DNA from: JBQDBK01 sp052090825
GTDB lineage: Bacteria > Bacillota > Clostridia > Tissierellales > Peptoniphilaceae
Assembly (NCBI GenBank): GCA_052090825.1
Contig: JBQDBK010000003.1
Location: 62,001 to 126,000, forward strand
Direction of reading: 5' to 3'
Length of the DNA: 64,000 bases
The notes under the pieces were generated by a model. It made no database searches, was not told where the DNA came from, and saw nothing but the letters and a program-made list of their open reading frames with translations. Positions within the stretch are counted from its first letter, which is position 1. Each line of letters begins with the position of its first letter. Made by a program: the position numbers and the translations under genes. Positions 25,529-34,810 of this stretch are shown here, piece by piece.

Positions 25529-26314
25529 TTAAATAAAGTCATTTTCTTCTAAGATATTTATTAGTTGTCTAGCTTGTTCTTCTGGTGTTTCACCCTTTAT
25601 TTCTTTTCCTTTTGCTTTTCCTTCTAATTCAAATATTTTTACTACTTGAGTTGGAGATCCTTCTACTCCTAGTCTACTTTTATCTGCATCTATATCATCG
25701 CTTGATAGGATTGGTATATCTTCATCGTCTATTTCAGCCAATTTTGTTTTTCTTAGTTTTCCTACTTCATTGGCATCTTTCATTACACTAAGCAGGACTG
25801 GAGTTTGTAATTTTTGTTTTTCTATTCCTGTAGGTATTTTCCTAAGGATTTCTAGGTAACCATCTTTAAATTCAGCGTCTTTTAGGTAGGTTGCTTGGTT
25901 TATTCCTAAAAATTCTGCTAGTTCTGGTCCTACTTGACCTGTATCTCCATCGCTTGTTTGAGTTCCTGTTAGGATTATATCAAAATTGCCTAATTTTTTT
26001 ATTGTTTTAGCTAAAGTGTAGGAAGTTGCTAGAGTATCTGAACCTTTAAAGTCCATAGAACATACTAAATATCCTTTGTCTGCTCCTCTTGCTAGTGATT
26101 CTTTTACGGCTTTTTTTGCTGATGGTGGCCCCATTGATAGGACTGTTATTTCTCCACCATTTTCTTTTTTTAGTTTTAAGGCAAGGGTTAGGGCGTTTAA
26201 ATCTGCTGGATTAATTACCATCCTTACTCCTTCTCTTATTAGGTTGTGTGTTTGTGAGTCTATTTTAACTCTGTTAAATTTAGGTACATGTTTTACGCAA
26301 ACTAAATATTTCAT
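25529..26314 (-). CDS. etfB: Electron transfer flavoprotein, beta subunit
   Basis: This 261-residue protein starts MKYLVCVKHVPK and has the conserved NPADLNALTLALKLK block, TVLSMGPPSAKKAVKESLARGADKG and TGTQTSDGDTGQVGPELAE. The SMGPP and DGDTGQVGPE segments resemble those of clostridial bifurcating ETFs (for example with butyryl-CoA or lactate dehydrogenase), so a flavin-based bifurcation role is plausible but not proven. It heads the etfBA unit. Confidence 0.95.
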   Translation of the reverse strand: MKYLVCVKHVPKFNRVKIDSQTHNLIREGVRMVINPADLNALTLALKLKKENGGEITVLSMGPPSAKKAVKESLARGADKGYLVCSMDFKGSDTLATSYTLAKTIKKLGNFDIILTGTQTSDGDTGQVGPELAEFLGINQATYLKDAEFKDGYLEILRKIPTGIEKQKLQTPVLLSVMKDANEVGKLRKTKLAEIDDEDIPILSSDDIDADKSRLGVEGSPTQVVKIFELEGKAKGKEIKGETPEEQARQLINILEENDFI

Positions 26315-26406
26315 AAATTACTATTACCTCCTGTATCATTAATTTTATTATACCATTCTGATAGAATTTTAATAGGTGTTTTCTACTATTCTTAATTTTG
26401 TGGCAT

Positions 26407-26438
26407 AAAAAAAGAGTCTATTTAAAAACTCTTTTTTT
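26407..26438 (-). terminator. Terminator upstream of etfBA
   Basis: AAAAAAAGAGT pairs with ACTCTTTTTTT around a 10-base loop. It lies downstream of the 33-residue peptide gene on the minus strand and probably ends that transcript. Confidence 0.7.
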
Positions 26439-26597
26439 AAAAGTATATTTTTATATGTATTAAAAGTTTAATAAGTGCTCTAAAATAATTCTATTAAAAA
26501 TTTATTGGTCTTATTTGATTTATTTCTTATTCATTTTAATTTTTCTGCCTTTATAGGTTTAAATCTATTTCTAGATTTATTTAAAAGTATATTTTAT

Positions 26598-26699
26598 CTA
26601 ATCTAAAATTAATTTAAAAGCTACTAAGTTAAGGGCTATGTATATGACTATAAACAGAAAAACTAGGAGCAATATTTTTTTTATGTCTTTTTTATTCAT
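26598..26699 (-). CDS. Predicted 33-residue single-pass membrane peptide
   Basis: A short frame MNKKDIKKILLLVFLFIVIY continues with IALNLVAFKLILD and a stop. It is preceded by a strong AAAGGAGGCTAAG site. It has a charged N-terminus and one hydrophobic helix (about residues 9-28), and is flanked by its own terminator. No family is recognised. It is supported by ribosome site and membrane-peptide composition only. Confidence 0.5.
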   Translation of the reverse strand: MNKKDIKKILLLVFLFIVIYIALNLVAFKLILD

Positions 26700-26802
26700 C
26701 TTAGCCTCCTTTAAAATTTCTTAATTTATAGTCTATCACTTATATATTATAATAAGTTTACTATATTATTAAAATTTTATAAAGGCTATTTAATAAATTT
26801 AT

Positions 26803-26837
26803 AAAAAAATAGAGTGTATATCCACTCTATTTTTTTA
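26803..26837 (-). terminator. Terminator of the malic enzyme gene
   Basis: TAGAGTG pairs with CACTCTA, flanked by A7 and T7, around a six-base loop, nine bases after the stop codon. Confidence 0.9.
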
Positions 26838-26845
26838 TTTTAAGA

Positions 26846-28024
26846 TTAAATTCTTGCCACACCTTGTTCTTTGGCAACTTTTGCAACTTCTTCTGCTACT
26901 TTTTCTGATACTCCTTCTTGGAATATTGATGGAACTATATGGTCTGATTTTAGGTCTTTTTCTTCTACCATGGCTGCTATTCCCTTGGCTGCTGCCATTT
27001 TCATTTCTTCTGTTATTTTAGAAGCTCTTACTTTTAAGGCTCCTTTGAAAAGTCCAGGAAAGGCTAGGACATTATTTATTTGGTTAGGAAAGTCTGATCT
27101 TCCTGTACCTGCTATTGCTGCTCCTGCTTCTAGGGCTAGGTTGTAGTCTATTTCCGGCTCTGGATTTGCCATAGCTAGGACTATTGAATCTTTTTTCATT
27201 GATGCTACCATTTCAGGTGTTACTATGCCAGCTGTTGATACTCCAATAAAGATATCTGATTTTGCCATTGCTTCTTCTAGGCTAAGATCTTCGTCTTCAT
27301 TGTTTGTTACTTCTAGAATTTCTTTTTTTACGAAGTTATATGAATCTTTATTTTTTGATGATAGGATTCCTTTTGAGTCAAAGGCATAAATATTGCCCAC
27401 TCCTAAGTCTTTCATCATTTTTATTATAGATGAACCTGCCGCTCCTGCACCGCTTACTACTGCAACTGTATCTTTCGCTTCTTTTTTAAGTAATTTAAAG
27501 GCATTTATTAGGCCTGCTGTTACTACAATAGCTGTTCCATGTTGGTCATCGTGGAATACTGGTATATCTAATTCTTCTTTTAATCTTCTCTCTATTTCAA
27601 CACATCTTGGTGCAGAAATATCTTCAAGGTTTATTCCTCCAAAGGTTGGTGCTATTGCTTTTACTGCTTGAATTATTTCTTCTGTGTCTTTTGTATCAAG
27701 AACTATTGGTATGGCATTTACTTGACCGAATTGTTTAAATAAGACACTTTTTCCCTCCATTACTGGTAGGGCTGCTTGGGGTCCTATATCTCCTAGACCT
27801 AAGACTGCTGTGCCGTCTGAAACTACGGCTACTATATTGCCTTTCCAAGTGTATTTATAAGCATTTTCAACATCTTCATTTATCTTTCTGCAAGGCTCTG
27901 CTACTCCTGGGCTATATGCTAGGGATAAATCATCAGCATTTTTTACTTCTGCTGCAACGTGAACATCTATTTTACCTTGCCACTCTTCATGCTTTTTTAG
28001 AGCTCTTTCATAAATATTTTCCAT
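26846..28024 (-). CDS. Malic enzyme (NAD(P)-dependent, oxaloacetate-decarboxylating)
   Basis: This 392-residue protein matches the short bacterial malic enzymes. The malic N-domain carries SLAYSPGVAEPC with YKYTWKGNIVAVVSDGTAVLGLGDIG. The metal-binding segment INLEDISAPRC and FHDDQHGTA come near residues 130-160. A Rossmann GAGAAGSS follows around 190. It converts malate to pyruvate plus CO2 with NAD(P)H. There is no phosphotransacetylase-like extension, as the longer malic enzymes have. It is an apparently single-gene unit with AAGGAGTGG ribosome site and a strong terminator. Confidence 0.95.
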   Translation of the reverse strand: MENIYERALKKHEEWQGKIDVHVAAEVKNADDLSLAYSPGVAEPCRKINEDVENAYKYTWKGNIVAVVSDGTAVLGLGDIGPQAALPVMEGKSVLFKQFGQVNAIPIVLDTKDTEEIIQAVKAIAPTFGGINLEDISAPRCVEIERRLKEELDIPVFHDDQHGTAIVVTAGLINAFKLLKKEAKDTVAVVSGAGAAGSSIIKMMKDLGVGNIYAFDSKGILSSKNKDSYNFVKKEILEVTNNEDEDLSLEEAMAKSDIFIGVSTAGIVTPEMVASMKKDSIVLAMANPEPEIDYNLALEAGAAIAGTGRSDFPNQINNVLAFPGLFKGALKVRASKITEEMKMAAAKGIAAMVEEKDLKSDHIVPSIFQEGVSEKVAEEVAKVAKEQGVARI

Positions 28025-28080
28025 ATTACCACTCCTTTATTTATAGTCTAATTTTAACCTAGCTAAGTTATAATTGCAAA

Positions 28081-28118
28081 AGAAAAGAGCCTTCCTTTTT
28101 AAGGTAAGGCTCTTTTCT
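28081..28118 (-). terminator. Hairpin upstream of the malic enzyme gene
   Basis: AGAAAAGAGCCTT pairs with AAGGCTCTTTTCT with an inner CCTT/AAGG stem. It probably ends whatever was transcribed from the now-degenerate reading frame at 28219-28388. Confidence 0.7.
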
Positions 28119-28218
28119 TCTCATATATACTAACTTTTATTAAAGTATACTTAATTTTTATAAAAATATATAAGTTATATTATATTTGTCTTCTTGTCTT
28201 TTATAATAACTTTAGAAA

Positions 28219-28388
28219 TTAAATTGTATAATTTTTTTCTTTAACTTCTAAAGATATATTACTTACCATTTTCATTTTTATTAATATTCCTAGTGCATAA
28301 GTTCATTTATATTTGCCATTTCAACTTTTTCTATATCATATAAATTTAATTCAAAATCAGGACTTTTAAGACTTATAAACAAGAGCAT
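28219..28388 (-). pseudogene. Possible FeoA-like gene remnant, frameshifted
   Basis: On the minus strand a frame begins MLLFISLKSPDFELNLYDIE and continues KVEMANINELMH to a stop. In a neighbouring frame the text LGILIKMKMVSNISLEVKEK then NYTI continues directly. Joined by one base shift, the pieces read like an FeoA/SH3-type domain (LGI...K...VSN...LEVK). The match is by eye and weak. It has no clear ribosome site. It explains part of an otherwise gene-free 490-base stretch; the rest (28119-28218, 28389-28485) shows nothing. Confidence 0.3.
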
Positions 28389-28485
28389 AGTTGCTTTAAA
28401 GGATTAATTTCTCTTATTTTAAAATAAGTCTTTCTTCTATATATTTAGTTTTTATTATTTTAAATTTAATATAGATTATACTAAT

Positions 28486-28513
28486 AAAAAACCTTACATT
28501 TAATGTAAGGTTT
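28486..28513 (-). terminator. Terminator of the CoA-disulfide reductase gene
   Basis: AAACCTTACATT pairs with AATGTAAGGTTT with a minimal loop, directly after the stop codon of the minus-strand gene. Confidence 0.85.
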
Positions 28514-28516
28514 CCT

Positions 28517-30199
28517 TTAAGCATTTTTAGCTTTTTCTGCTTGTTTTATTACTTGTCTATCTTTTTCTAGCATATTCTCTTTATCCATATATATTTTATA
28601 GCCTGAGTCTAAACTTTTTACATCTTTGCCCATAGAGGACATAACTCTTCCTGCTAGGTAAGACCTAACTCCTATTTGATATATTACATAGGTCTTATCA
28701 TCTGATAATTCTTCTGTTTTTTCTCTAATTTGACCTATAGGCATATTTATGGCTCCTTCAAGTTCTTCCTCTGATTTGTCATAAATATTTATTAATTTGC
28801 CACCTTTTTCTAGTATTTGATCTAGTTCTTCTGAACTTATTGTTTCAACTAGTCCATCTAGTATATTTTCTGCTGCATATCCAACTAGGTTTATTACGTC
28901 TTTTGCCCCTCCATAAGGTGGTGCATAGGCTAACTCTAATTGAGTTAGATCTCTAACTGTCATTTTTCCATAAAGGGCTGTTGCTATAACATCAATTCTC
29001 TTATCTACGCCTTTTCCTCCTATTGCTTGGGCTCCTAATATTTTTCCTGTTTTATTTTCAAATAATAATTTGAATGACATCATAATGGAGTCTGGGTAGT
29101 AACCTGCATTGGATAAGGGATGAGTATGGACTGTCCTATAGTCTATTCCTAAGTCCTTTAATCTTTTTTCATTCATTCCAGTGCTGGCAACTTGAAGGTC
29201 AAAAACTTTTACAATTGATGTTCCAAAAAAACCAGTATATTCGTCATCTATTGAACATATATTATTTGCTGCAATTCTAGCACATCTATTGGCTGGTCCT
29301 GCTAGGGCTAGGCTCATTGTTTCTCCTAGTATGGCATCTTTAAACTCTATTACATCTCCTACTGCATATATATTTTCATCTGATGTTTGTAGTTTTTTAT
29401 TTACCTTTATATGCCCTTTTTCTCCTAGGTCTAGTCCTGCTTCTTTTGCAAGGCTACTCTCTGGACTAATTCCTATGGATAGAATTATCATATCTGTTTT
29501 TATTTCTTTGCCGCTTTTTGTTATTATTTTTCTTCCTTTTTCTTCTATTTTTTCTACTATATCAGATAAAATAATTTTAACATTTTTATTTTCTAGGTGT
29601 TCTTGAGCAATCCTTGCCATATCTGGATCTATTGGTCCCATTATTTGGTCTGATCCTTCTATTATTGTAATATCTTTACCTAAATTGTGAAGGTTTTCTG
29701 CCATTTCTACGCCTATAAGTCCACCGCCTATTATTGCAACTTCTTTTACTTGATCTTTTAAAGCAAAGTTTTTTAATTCTTCTGTATTCTCTACTGTTCT
29801 TAGGGTAAATAAATCATCTGCTTGATCTAAACCTTTTAAAGGTGGTTTTACTGGGGATGCTCCTGTTGCAATAAGCAATTTGTCATAACTTTCTTCGTAA
29901 ACTTGTCCTATTTTTAGATTTTTTACTTCTAATGTTTTTTCTTTTGGATTAATTTTTGTAACTTCTGAAAAATTTCTTATATCTAAATTAAATTTTTCCT
30001 TCATTTCTTCAACTGTTTGAACTAAAAGTTTTTCTTTTTCTTTTATTACATTTCCTATGTAATAGGGAAGTCCACAATTTGCATAGGATATATATTCTCC
30101 TTTTTCAAACATTATTATTTCTAAATCTTCATCTAATCTTCTAAGTCTTGCTGCTGCCGTTGCTCCTCCAGCTACTCCACCTATTATTAATACTTTCAT
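28517..30199 (-). CDS. CoA-disulfide reductase-like FAD oxidoreductase with degenerate rhodanese domain
   Basis: This 560-residue flavoprotein has an N-terminal FAD motif (GGVAGGATAAARLRRL) and the single redox cysteine Cys42 in YANCGLPYYIGN. An NAD(P)H-binding GGGLIGVEMAE comes near residue 157 and the FAD-closing AVGDVIEF near 275. The C-terminal dimerisation domain is followed by a rhodanese-like domain (about 455-545). In the rhodanese loop the usual Cys of YCQVGLRGY is replaced by Tyr (IYQIGVRSY), so sulfurtransferase activity is doubtful. It reduces CoA disulfide, persulfides or similar thiols. ATG follows AGGAGG. Confidence 0.9.
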   Translation of the reverse strand: MKVLIIGGVAGGATAAARLRRLDEDLEIIMFEKGEYISYANCGLPYYIGNVIKEKEKLLVQTVEEMKEKFNLDIRNFSEVTKINPKEKTLEVKNLKIGQVYEESYDKLLIATGASPVKPPLKGLDQADDLFTLRTVENTEELKNFALKDQVKEVAIIGGGLIGVEMAENLHNLGKDITIIEGSDQIMGPIDPDMARIAQEHLENKNVKIILSDIVEKIEEKGRKIITKSGKEIKTDMIILSIGISPESSLAKEAGLDLGEKGHIKVNKKLQTSDENIYAVGDVIEFKDAILGETMSLALAGPANRCARIAANNICSIDDEYTGFFGTSIVKVFDLQVASTGMNEKRLKDLGIDYRTVHTHPLSNAGYYPDSIMMSFKLLFENKTGKILGAQAIGGKGVDKRIDVIATALYGKMTVRDLTQLELAYAPPYGGAKDVINLVGYAAENILDGLVETISSEELDQILEKGGKLINIYDKSEEELEGAINMPIGQIREKTEELSDDKTYVIYQIGVRSYLAGRVMSSMGKDVKSLDSGYKIYMDKENMLEKDRQVIKQAEKAKNA

Positions 30200-30299
30200 A
30201 TTTCCTCCTATATAATTAAAAAACTTATATCTACTTTTAATTTATTTAATTTTTACCCTATTTAATTAATAATATATATATGATTTTATGATTTATTTA

Positions 30300-30983
30300 C
30301 TACTTATTTTTTAATTTTTTAAATATTATATTGTCATCTTTATAATTGACTCCTAAATATCCTGCTTCTAAAATCTCTTTTATTTTTTCATCTTCTCTCC
30401 TATCTAGGATGATTTCTTGGTCTGTGAAAGTTAAGTTATTTTCTGAATTTCTATAGAATAAAAATCTTTTTTTACCTTCTGGGTAAGTTTCGTCTGGGTA
30501 GGCATATACTAGGTCAACTATGTAGTAATTGTATTTAAAAACATTTCTATAGGAGTAGGGATTGTCTGGAGAAACGGTTGATAGGAAGTGCTTATATCCT
30601 TTTTCTGTCATTAATTTTTCTAATATTTCTCTAGTTTTATTTTGCACTCCCCTTCCTCTTATACTTTCTTCTACCATCGTGCTTTCATGGTGAACTATTT
30701 TTTCTTGGTCTATTCTTATATTTTTTATATTTTTTATAATTGAATCTTCATATTTTTCTATTCTTAGGTATCTAAAGGCTAGTAATTCCATTTCTTTATA
30801 AACCCCAAGGACAAGTCCTCCTGAGTCTATTGCATCTTCTAAATCTTTTTTTGTGTCAGTTGCAAAAGTTTCTTTATTTTCTATTTTTTCGTATATTTTG
30901 TTCATTAGGTCTAGAACTTGGTCTAGATTTTCTTTTTCTAATTGGCAATACTCTAGATTTTCTATTTTCTTTATCTTTTTCAT
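30300..30983 (-). CDS. GNAT family N-acetyltransferase
   Basis: This 227-residue protein carries a GNAT core: STMVEESIRGRGVQNKTREI near residues 99-120 has the acetyl-CoA pyrophosphate loop R-G-R-G-V. A later block STVSPDNPYSYRNVFKYNYY is the typical end of the fold. The N- and C-terminal flanks are not recognisable. The substrate is unknown. GAGAGGTG precedes the ATG. It lies alone between CoA-disulfide reductase and the Pho regulon. Confidence 0.8.
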   Translation of the reverse strand: MKKIKKIENLEYCQLEKENLDQVLDLMNKIYEKIENKETFATDTKKDLEDAIDSGGLVLGVYKEMELLAFRYLRIEKYEDSIIKNIKNIRIDQEKIVHHESTMVEESIRGRGVQNKTREILEKLMTEKGYKHFLSTVSPDNPYSYRNVFKYNYYIVDLVYAYPDETYPEGKKRFLFYRNSENNLTFTDQEIILDRREDEKIKEILEAGYLGVNYKDDNIIFKKLKNK

Positions 30984-31040
30984 ATATCTACACCTCTCTT
31001 TTTAATATTATTATATCATTGTTTTAAAAAAATATAGAAA

Positions 31041-31074
31041 AATAAGAAGAAGTGGATATCCACTTCTTCTTATT
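31041..31074. terminator. 17-bp perfect hairpin ending the pst-pho operon
   Basis: A 34-base perfect palindrome (centre 31057/31058). The phoR stop codon (31070-31072) is inside the stem. Confidence 0.85.
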
Positions 31075-32740
31075 TAGGTATATTTATTTTTATTGTTGTT
31101 CCTTGATTTAATTGAGATTCTGCTTCTATATTTCCTCCATGATTTTTTACTATGTGTTTTACTATGCTTAATCCCAAGCCAGTTCCACCTCGTTTTTTAA
31201 ATCTGGATTTGTCTACTCTATAGAACCTTTCAAATATTCTGTCTATATCTTTTTTATCTATGCCAATCCCTGTATCTTTTACTGAAATTTTAACTTCTTT
31301 ACTTGTTTCTTCTAAGTTAATATCAATTTTACCACCTTCAACATTATATTTTATGGCATTGTCTACTAAATTAGATATTACTTCCCAAATCATTACTGGG
31401 TTTGAATACAAAATAGCATTTCCACTTTTAGAAAATTTTATATTTTTTTCTTCTGCTTTATTGGTAAAATCAGAAATAACTTCTTCTACTAGTTTAGATA
31501 GGTCAATTTCTTCTTTTACAAATTGTCTTCCTTCTTCTAATTTGGATATTTTTATTATTTCATCTATTAAACCTAGTAGTCTTTTGGATTCTTCAAAAAT
31601 GCTATTTATTATTTCTTCCTGGTCTTTTTCTTCTACCATATTATTTTTTAGTAGTTCTGCAAAACCACATATTGAAGTTAGTGGAGTTTTTAATTCATGT
31701 GATACATTGGCTGAGAATTCTTCTCTTATTTTTTCTGCTCTTAGTCTTTTTGTTTCATCTATTAGTAGAATTATTGAGCCTGTTATTTTCTCTTCATAAT
31801 ACACAGGATTAATATAATACTTTATCATTCTATCTTCTACTTCTATTTTGCCGCTTGAAGCATTCCCTTTATAAGCTTCTTCTAAACTACTTAAAAGCTC
31901 TTCTCTTCTTGTAGCATAAATAATATTTTTGTTTAATGGATTTTCTCCACATTCTAATATTTTTATTGCTTCTTTATTTATAGATAGGATGGATTTATCT
32001 AAATCTAAGATTAAAAGACCTTCTCTCATATTTTCAAGTATGAGCATAAGTTTGTCTCTTTCTCTTTTTATTTCTTCTAATTGAAGGGCTATTGTTTCTT
32101 TTTGACTACTTATTTCTGATATAAAGGGAGATATTTCTGGTATTTTATCTAAGTCTACTTTATCTATGTCCCCATCAAAGGATTCTAAGGGCTCAAGAAT
32201 TTTCTTAGTTGCATATCTTGATAGTAGTATTGATAGAATGAATAAAAGAATGATGGTTATTAAGGTCAAGGGTAATATATTTAAAAAGGCTCCTATTATA
32301 TTATCATTTTCCATTGATAGTCTTAGTATAGTTCCATCTTTTAATTCTGATGCTAAATAATAAGTTTCTTTTGATAGGGTTGAAGAGTATCTATTGGAAT
32401 TATACCTTCCAAATTCTTTGGCTCCTTTTATTTCTTCACGATCTTTATGGTTTTCTAAGCTTTCTGCATCAACAAAGGAGTCAAATATTGGACTTCCATC
32501 TTTATGAAAGTAGGATATTCTAATTTCTTTATTAAAGTGTGATATTTCATTTAAATATTCATATCGTTTTTCTTCGTTTCTGTTTGTTAGGTTTTTTTCT
32601 ACTATATTTATTACAGTTGATAAATTTTTTTCTGTATTTTTTTTATAGTTATTGTAATTTATAACTAAAGAAATTGCTGTAGAAAGGAGTAAGCTTAAGA
32701 GGGATATATAAACTAAATTTCTAAATATTTTTTTATTCAT
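31070..32740 (-). CDS. phoR: PhoR-like sensor histidine kinase
   Basis: This 556-residue protein has two membrane helices (about 8-28 and 152-174) flanking an extracytoplasmic sensor of about 120 residues. Then come a PAS domain (about 230-330), a HisKA domain with the phosphorylated His348 in SANVSHELKTPLTS, and an ATPase domain with NLVDNAIKYN, DTGIGIDKKD and GGTGLGLSIVK. It phosphorylates the overlapping response regulator. The layout and its place after pst-phoU make it the phosphate sensor kinase. It overlaps the regulator gene by eight bases. In Pho systems PhoU and the Pst transporter keep the kinase off when phosphate is plentiful. Confidence 0.92.
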   Translation of the reverse strand: MNKKIFRNLVYISLLSLLLSTAISLVINYNNYKKNTEKNLSTVINIVEKNLTNRNEEKRYEYLNEISHFNKEIRISYFHKDGSPIFDSFVDAESLENHKDREEIKGAKEFGRYNSNRYSSTLSKETYYLASELKDGTILRLSMENDNIIGAFLNILPLTLITIILLFILSILLSRYATKKILEPLESFDGDIDKVDLDKIPEISPFISEISSQKETIALQLEEIKRERDKLMLILENMREGLLILDLDKSILSINKEAIKILECGENPLNKNIIYATRREELLSSLEEAYKGNASSGKIEVEDRMIKYYINPVYYEEKITGSIILLIDETKRLRAEKIREEFSANVSHELKTPLTSICGFAELLKNNMVEEKDQEEIINSIFEESKRLLGLIDEIIKISKLEEGRQFVKEEIDLSKLVEEVISDFTNKAEEKNIKFSKSGNAILYSNPVMIWEVISNLVDNAIKYNVEGGKIDINLEETSKEVKISVKDTGIGIDKKDIDRIFERFYRVDKSRFKKRGGTGLGLSIVKHIVKNHGGNIEAESQLNQGTTIKINIPK

Positions 32741-33416
32741 AATCTCCTCCTGCTGAAATTTTATATCCTACTCCTCTAACAGTTTTTATAAGATCTCTTT
32801 TTTCTCCTAGTTTTTCTCTTAGAAGTTTAATATGCATATCAACTGTTCTTGTTTCACCTTGATAGTCATAGCCCCATACAGAATTTAAGAGAACTTCTCT
32901 TGACAATACAATATCTATATTATTCATCATGTATTTTAAGAGTTCAAATTCTTTGTAAGTTAGGACTACTGGTTCTTCATCTACTAATACTTTTCGTCTT
33001 AAAAGATCTATTTTAATTCCTTTAAACTTCATAGAATTTTCTATTTGTTTGTTATTTCTTCTAAGTAGGGCATTTACTCTTGAAAGCAATTCTAAGACTG
33101 AAAAAGGTTTTGCCATATAGTCATCGGCTCCTAAGTCTAAAGAGCTTACTATATCATACTCAGAATTTTTAGCTGTTATCATCATAATTGGTATAGATGA
33201 TGTTTCTGGATTTTGTTTTAAACTTCTTAGTATTTCTGTTCCACTCATATCTGGTAACATTATATCTAATAAAATTAAGTCGGGAATTTCTTTATTAATT
33301 TCTTTAAAAAATTCCTTTCCTCTTTCAAATCCTTTGCATCTATAATTTTTAGATTTAAGTGCATATTCAATTAATTTTTGTATTGAATTATCGTCTTCTA
33401 CTATATATATAAGCAT
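32733..33416 (-). CDS. phoB: PhoB/PhoP-like response regulator
   Basis: This 227-residue OmpR/PhoB-type regulator has a receiver domain with acidic pocket E8/D9, phosphoacceptor D51 (LILLDIMLPDMSG), a conserved T/A and K105 (AKPFSVLELLSR). The C-terminal winged helix includes EVLLNSVWGYDYQGETRTVDMHIKLLR. It should bind Pho-box repeats upstream of pstS; such repeats are visible at 37572-37610. Gene spacing to phoU is one base. Confidence 0.93.
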   Translation of the reverse strand: MLIYIVEDDNSIQKLIEYALKSKNYRCKGFERGKEFFKEINKEIPDLILLDIMLPDMSGTEILRSLKQNPETSSIPIMMITAKNSEYDIVSSLDLGADDYMAKPFSVLELLSRVNALLRRNNKQIENSMKFKGIKIDLLRRKVLVDEEPVVLTYKEFELLKYMMNNIDIVLSREVLLNSVWGYDYQGETRTVDMHIKLLREKLGEKRDLIKTVRGVGYKISAGGDYE

Positions 33417-33417
33417 T

Positions 33418-34050
33418 TTATCCCTCTATCGAAAATATTACCCAGTGCGAAATATTAACCGCGTGGTCAGCAATTCTTTCAAGATATTTTGCTATCATTA
33501 TGAAATCTATAACACTTGCTGGATTTAGGCTATCTTCCTTTATATGTTGAATTAAATCGTCTCTTACTGTTACAAAATAATTATCTACTATATCGTCATC
33601 GCCTCTTATAGTTTTTGCTGATTCTACATCTTCTTCTACAAAGGCATTTATAGTTTTTCTTACCATGGCTATTGTAGCAACAGACATTTCTTTAATGTGA
33701 TCTACACTTTTTATATTGTAATCTTGATTTAAATTTTCACATATTTCTGCTATATCTCTTGCTTGATCTCCCATTCTTTCCATGTCTGTTATCATTTTTA
33801 GGGCTGCAGAGATTGTTCTTAAGTCGCCCGCTACTGGTTGTTGTTCTAATAGTAGTCTTAAACAGTGTGACTGAATTAAGCTTTCCATACTATCGATTTC
33901 TTCTTCATAGTCACATACTTCTTTAGCTATTTCAGAGCTTCTTAAAGTAACTAAGCTAACCGCTTTTTCTATAGCTCTTTCTACTAAAATACCCATTTGA
34001 AGCATTTCATCTTTTAATGAAATTAATTCTTGATCAAATCTTTTTCTCAT
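33418..34050 (-). CDS. phoU: Phosphate signalling protein PhoU
   Basis: This 210-residue all-helical protein consists of two similar three-helix halves. Metal-binding motifs are EEEIDSMESLIQ near residue 50 and, in the second half, DDDIVDNYFVTVRDD near 155. The ATG at 34050 follows GGTGA; a TTG four codons earlier would overlap pstB. PhoU links the Pst transporter and the PhoR kinase, repressing the regulon when phosphate is ample. It follows pstB closely, consistent with one operon. Confidence 0.93.
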   Translation of the reverse strand: MRKRFDQELISLKDEMLQMGILVERAIEKAVSLVTLRSSEIAKEVCDYEEEIDSMESLIQSHCLRLLLEQQPVAGDLRTISAALKMITDMERMGDQARDIAEICENLNQDYNIKSVDHIKEMSVATIAMVRKTINAFVEEDVESAKTIRGDDDIVDNYFVTVRDDLIQHIKEDSLNPASVIDFIMIAKYLERIADHAVNISHWVIFSIEG

Positions 34051-34054
34051 TTTA

Positions 34055-34810
34055 TCACCCAAACCTTCCGGTTATATAATCTTCTGTTCTCTTGTCTGTA
34101 GGATTTGAAAATAATTGGAAAGTGTCTCCAACTTCTATTATTTCTCCAGTTAGGAAGAAGGCTGTCTTATCAGAAACTCTTGATGCTTGTTGCATATTAT
34201 GAGTTACCATGATAATAGTATACTCTTTTTTTAGCTCTGTTACTAGTTCTTCAATTTTTAATGTGGAAATTGGATCAAGGGCTGAGGTTGGTTCGTCCAT
34301 TAAAATTACTTCTGGGCTTACGCTAAGAGCTCTTGCTATACAAATTCTTTGTTGTTGTCCTCCCGATAGAGACATTGCATTCTTCTTTAAATCATCTTTA
34401 ACTTCTTCCCAAATAGCTGCTGACTTTAATGAAGTTTCTACTATTTGATCTAGAGTTTTCTTATCCTTTACTCCATGGGTTCTTGGTCCATAAGTTATAT
34501 TGTCATATATGGACATTGGAAATGGGTTTGGTGATTGAAATACCATTCCTATTCTCTTTCTTAATAGGTTAACATTGTAATTCTTGTCGTATATATCTTG
34601 TCCATCAAGACTTATTTTTCCTTCTATTTTACAACCTTCTATTAAATCATTCATCCTATTTATACATTTTAAGGTGGTTGATTTCCCACATCCTGAGGGT
34701 CCTATAAAGGCTGTTATTTCTTTTTCATTTACTTCTAGATTTACATTTTTTAAGGCTTTAAAATCACCATAATATAAGTCTAAATTTTCTATTTTTATTT
34801 TTGGGTTCAA
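34055..34810 (-). CDS. pstB: Phosphate ABC transporter ATP-binding protein
   Basis: This 251-residue ATPase has Walker A GPSGCGKST (about 33-41), Q-loop FQSPNPFP, signature LSGGQQQR, Walker B VILMDEPTSALD and H-loop THNM. The start is TTG at 34810, overlapping the TGA of pstA, with GGAGG placed seven bases upstream. The NPFPMSIYDN segment is the PstB hallmark. It powers high-affinity phosphate uptake through PstCA. Stop is TGA. Confidence 0.96.
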   Translation of the reverse strand: MNPKIKIENLDLYYGDFKALKNVNLEVNEKEITAFIGPSGCGKSTTLKCINRMNDLIEGCKIEGKISLDGQDIYDKNYNVNLLRKRIGMVFQSPNPFPMSIYDNITYGPRTHGVKDKKTLDQIVETSLKSAAIWEEVKDDLKKNAMSLSGGQQQRICIARALSVSPEVILMDEPTSALDPISTLKIEELVTELKKEYTIIMVTHNMQQASRVSDKTAFFLTGEIIEVGDTFQLFSNPTDKRTEDYITGRFG

